Shown here piece by piece: positions 6,707 to 7,873 of a stretch of 7,873 nt of DNA. The stretch's first letter is position 1, and each line of letters starts with the position of its first letter. Where the stretch lies: the NCBI GenBank assembly GCA_013214425.1, contig JABSPN010000134.1:1-7873 (forward strand). Direction: 5' to 3'. Both the position numbers and the translations under genes were made by a program. The notes under the pieces are model-generated. The model was given only the letters and a program-made list of their open reading frames with translations, was not told where the DNA came from and did no database searches. Origin of the DNA: Flavobacteriaceae bacterium (GTDB lineage: Bacteria; Bacteroidota; Bacteroidia; Flavobacteriales; Flavobacteriaceae).

Positions 6707-7873
6707 CCAATCTTTACAAGCAACGGCTTCTAATTGCAATACTTGTTCTAAATAGCTTTGAATATGTTCTTTACTGTAGTCTAAGTTGGCATAGTTTCTT
6801 GTTACAGTCGTATCGTTCATGATTGTTTTAGGAGAGCTCCCGAACATATCAGATAAATCTAAGTCCATTGGTTTATCACCATTTGATTTAGATTTAAAAG
6901 TAAAGCGATGATCATTCGTTACATCACCTACTTGATAGATTGGAGAACGCTCTCTTTCTGCAATGCGTTCTAACGTTTCAATATTCTTTTTACCAATAAC
7001 TAATCCCATACGCTCTTGAGATTCGTTACCAATCACTTCTTTTGCAGATAGTGTAGGATCTCCAACTGGTAATTGATCCAAATCGATTAATCCACCAGTT
7101 TCTTCTACTAATTCTGAAAGACAGTTTAGGTGTCCTCCAGCTCCATGATCGTGAATAGAAACAATAGTGTTTTCCTCAGATTCTACCATTCCTCGAATGG
7201 CATTAGCTGCGCGTTTTTGCATTTCAGGATTAGATCGCTGAATGGCATTTAATTCGATTCCTGAATTAAACTCACCAGTATCTGCAGAAGAAACTGCTGC
7301 TCCACCCATTCCAATTCTATAGTTATCACCACCAAGAATTACAATTTTATCTCCTTCAGACGGTGTGGCTTTGATCGCTTGATCTGCTTTTCCATATCCA
7401 ATTCCTCCAGCAAGCATGATCACTTTATCGAATCCTAATTTTCTAGATGTCACATTGAGCTTGTCGAAGTGTTCTTCATGCTCAAAGGTTAGGACAGAAC
7501 CAGAAATTAACGGTTGTCCGAATTTATTTCCAAAATCAGAAGCTCCATTAGAAGCTTTGATTAAAATATCCATAGGTGTTTGATATAACCAATCTCTTTC
7601 TTTAAACGCTTGTTCCCAAGGTCTGTTTTCTTCTAGCCTGGAATAAGAAGTCATATAAACGGCTGTTCCAGCTAAAGGTAACGATCCTTTTCCTCCTGCT
7701 AAACGATCTCTAATTTCTCCTCCTGATCCAGTTGCAGCACCATTGAATGGCTCTACAGTAGTTGGGAAATTATGAGTTTCTGCTTTTACAGAGATAATAG
7801 AATCAAAATCTTTAACTTCAAAAAAGTCAGGCTTATCCTGGGTTGCAGGGGCAAACTGTTCAACCACAGGGCC
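6704..7873 (-). CDS. purL: PurL N-terminal/central part, entering from the window edge and ending at a premature TAA
   Basis: The frame is open to base 7873 (GPVVEQFAP), so the gene starts outside the window; roughly 200 residues of a typical 1,200-1,300-residue PurL are missing. The GTG at 7865-7867 is only an internal Val. Counting from it, the first synthetase half shows VKAETHNFP (His32), GAATGSGGEIRD (43-54), IMLAGGIG and VSIHDHGAGG, then NESQERMGL and the linker to the second half. The frame stops at TAA 6704-6706 right after CKDW. The expected next residue is Leu (E. coli-type WLTNKVDR pattern), so one TTA-to-TAA change explains the break. At residues 133-141 the stretch HFDKLNVTS is spelled with GAC, AAG, CTC and GTG, codons unlike the AT-ending neighbours, and overlaps a short repeat seen elsewhere in the window. 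Confidence 0.92.
   Translation of the reverse strand, partial: GPVVEQFAPATQDKPDFFEVKDFDSIISVKAETHNFPTTVEPFNGAATGSGGEIRDRLAGGKGSLPLAGTAVYMTSYSRLEENRPWEQAFKERDWLYQTPMDILIKASNGASDFGNKFGQPLISGSVLTFEHEEHFDKLNVTSRKLGFDKVIMLAGGIGYGKADQAIKATPSEGDKIVILGGDNYRIGMGGAAVSSADTGEFNSGIELNAIQRSNPEMQKRAANAIRGMVESEENTIVSIHDHGAGGHLNCLSELVEETGGLIDLDQLPVGDPTLSAKEVIGNESQERMGLVIGKKNIETLERIAERERSPIYQVGDVTNDHRFTFKSKSNGDKPMDLDLSDMFGSSPKTIMNDTTVTRNYANLDYSKEHIQSYLEQVLQLEAVACKDW
7455..7470 (+). repeat. Short dispersed repeat, copy 2 (inside purL)
   Basis: TTGAGCTTGTCGAAGT, coding on the - strand for part of HFDKLNVTS. It matches 14 of 16 bases of 493-508. It sits in a part of PurL that I recall as variable in length between species, between TFEHEE and KLGFDKVIMLAGG. 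That fits an in-frame insertion of a repeat-like element without loss of function, but the sequence alone does not prove it. Confidence 0.45.

Noticed and set aside
6577..6822. Open frame on the + strand across the purL stop
   Set aside because: It is antisense to conserved PurL codons on both sides of the stop and encodes nothing recognisable.

Overview
The window looks like a piece of a marine-type Flavobacteriia (Bacteroidota) genome. The evidence is AT-rich coding, a start without a Shine-Dalgarno sequence, a short NtrC-type activator of the Bacteroidota form, an LFSC-type lipobox, and secreted proteins with PPC, CARDB and dockerin-like modules ending in KGQQF/KGEQF. Genus cannot be told from the sequence alone.

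Layout. (1) 1-450, + strand: the C-terminal half of a sigma-54-dependent response regulator, cut by the window edge. (2) 451-606: a convergent intergenic gap with a weak hairpin and one copy of a short dispersed repeat. (3) 607-3902, - strand: a two-gene unit overlapping by 4 bp. The upstream gene encodes a lipoprotein with TolB/PD40-like propeller blades. The downstream gene encodes a secreted zinc N-acetylmuramoyl-L-alanine amidase carrying two PPC domains, a CARDB-like domain and a dockerin-like Ca-binding tail. (4) 3926 to about 4785, - strand: the wreck of another secreted protein (leucine-rich-repeat type) that had the same C-terminal module as the amidase. It carries stops, frameshifts and large internal deletions. 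(5) 4791-4817: a clear terminator for purL. (6) 4829-7873, - strand: purL (phosphoribosylformylglycinamidine synthase), entering from the right edge and interrupted by one in-frame TAA in an otherwise well-preserved reading frame.

How it fits together. purL is a housekeeping purine gene and is functionally unrelated to the rest. The lipoprotein-amidase pair is probably translationally coupled and acts in the cell envelope or outside the cell. The relic next to it shows that this locus once held at least two surface proteins sharing one C-terminal module. The points most worth a second look are the lone nonsense codon in purL, a repeat-like stretch written in frame inside purL and matched in the 451-606 gap, the shared C-terminal module, and the unusual amidase architecture. 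I saw no RNA genes, CRISPR arrays, intact transposons or phage genes.
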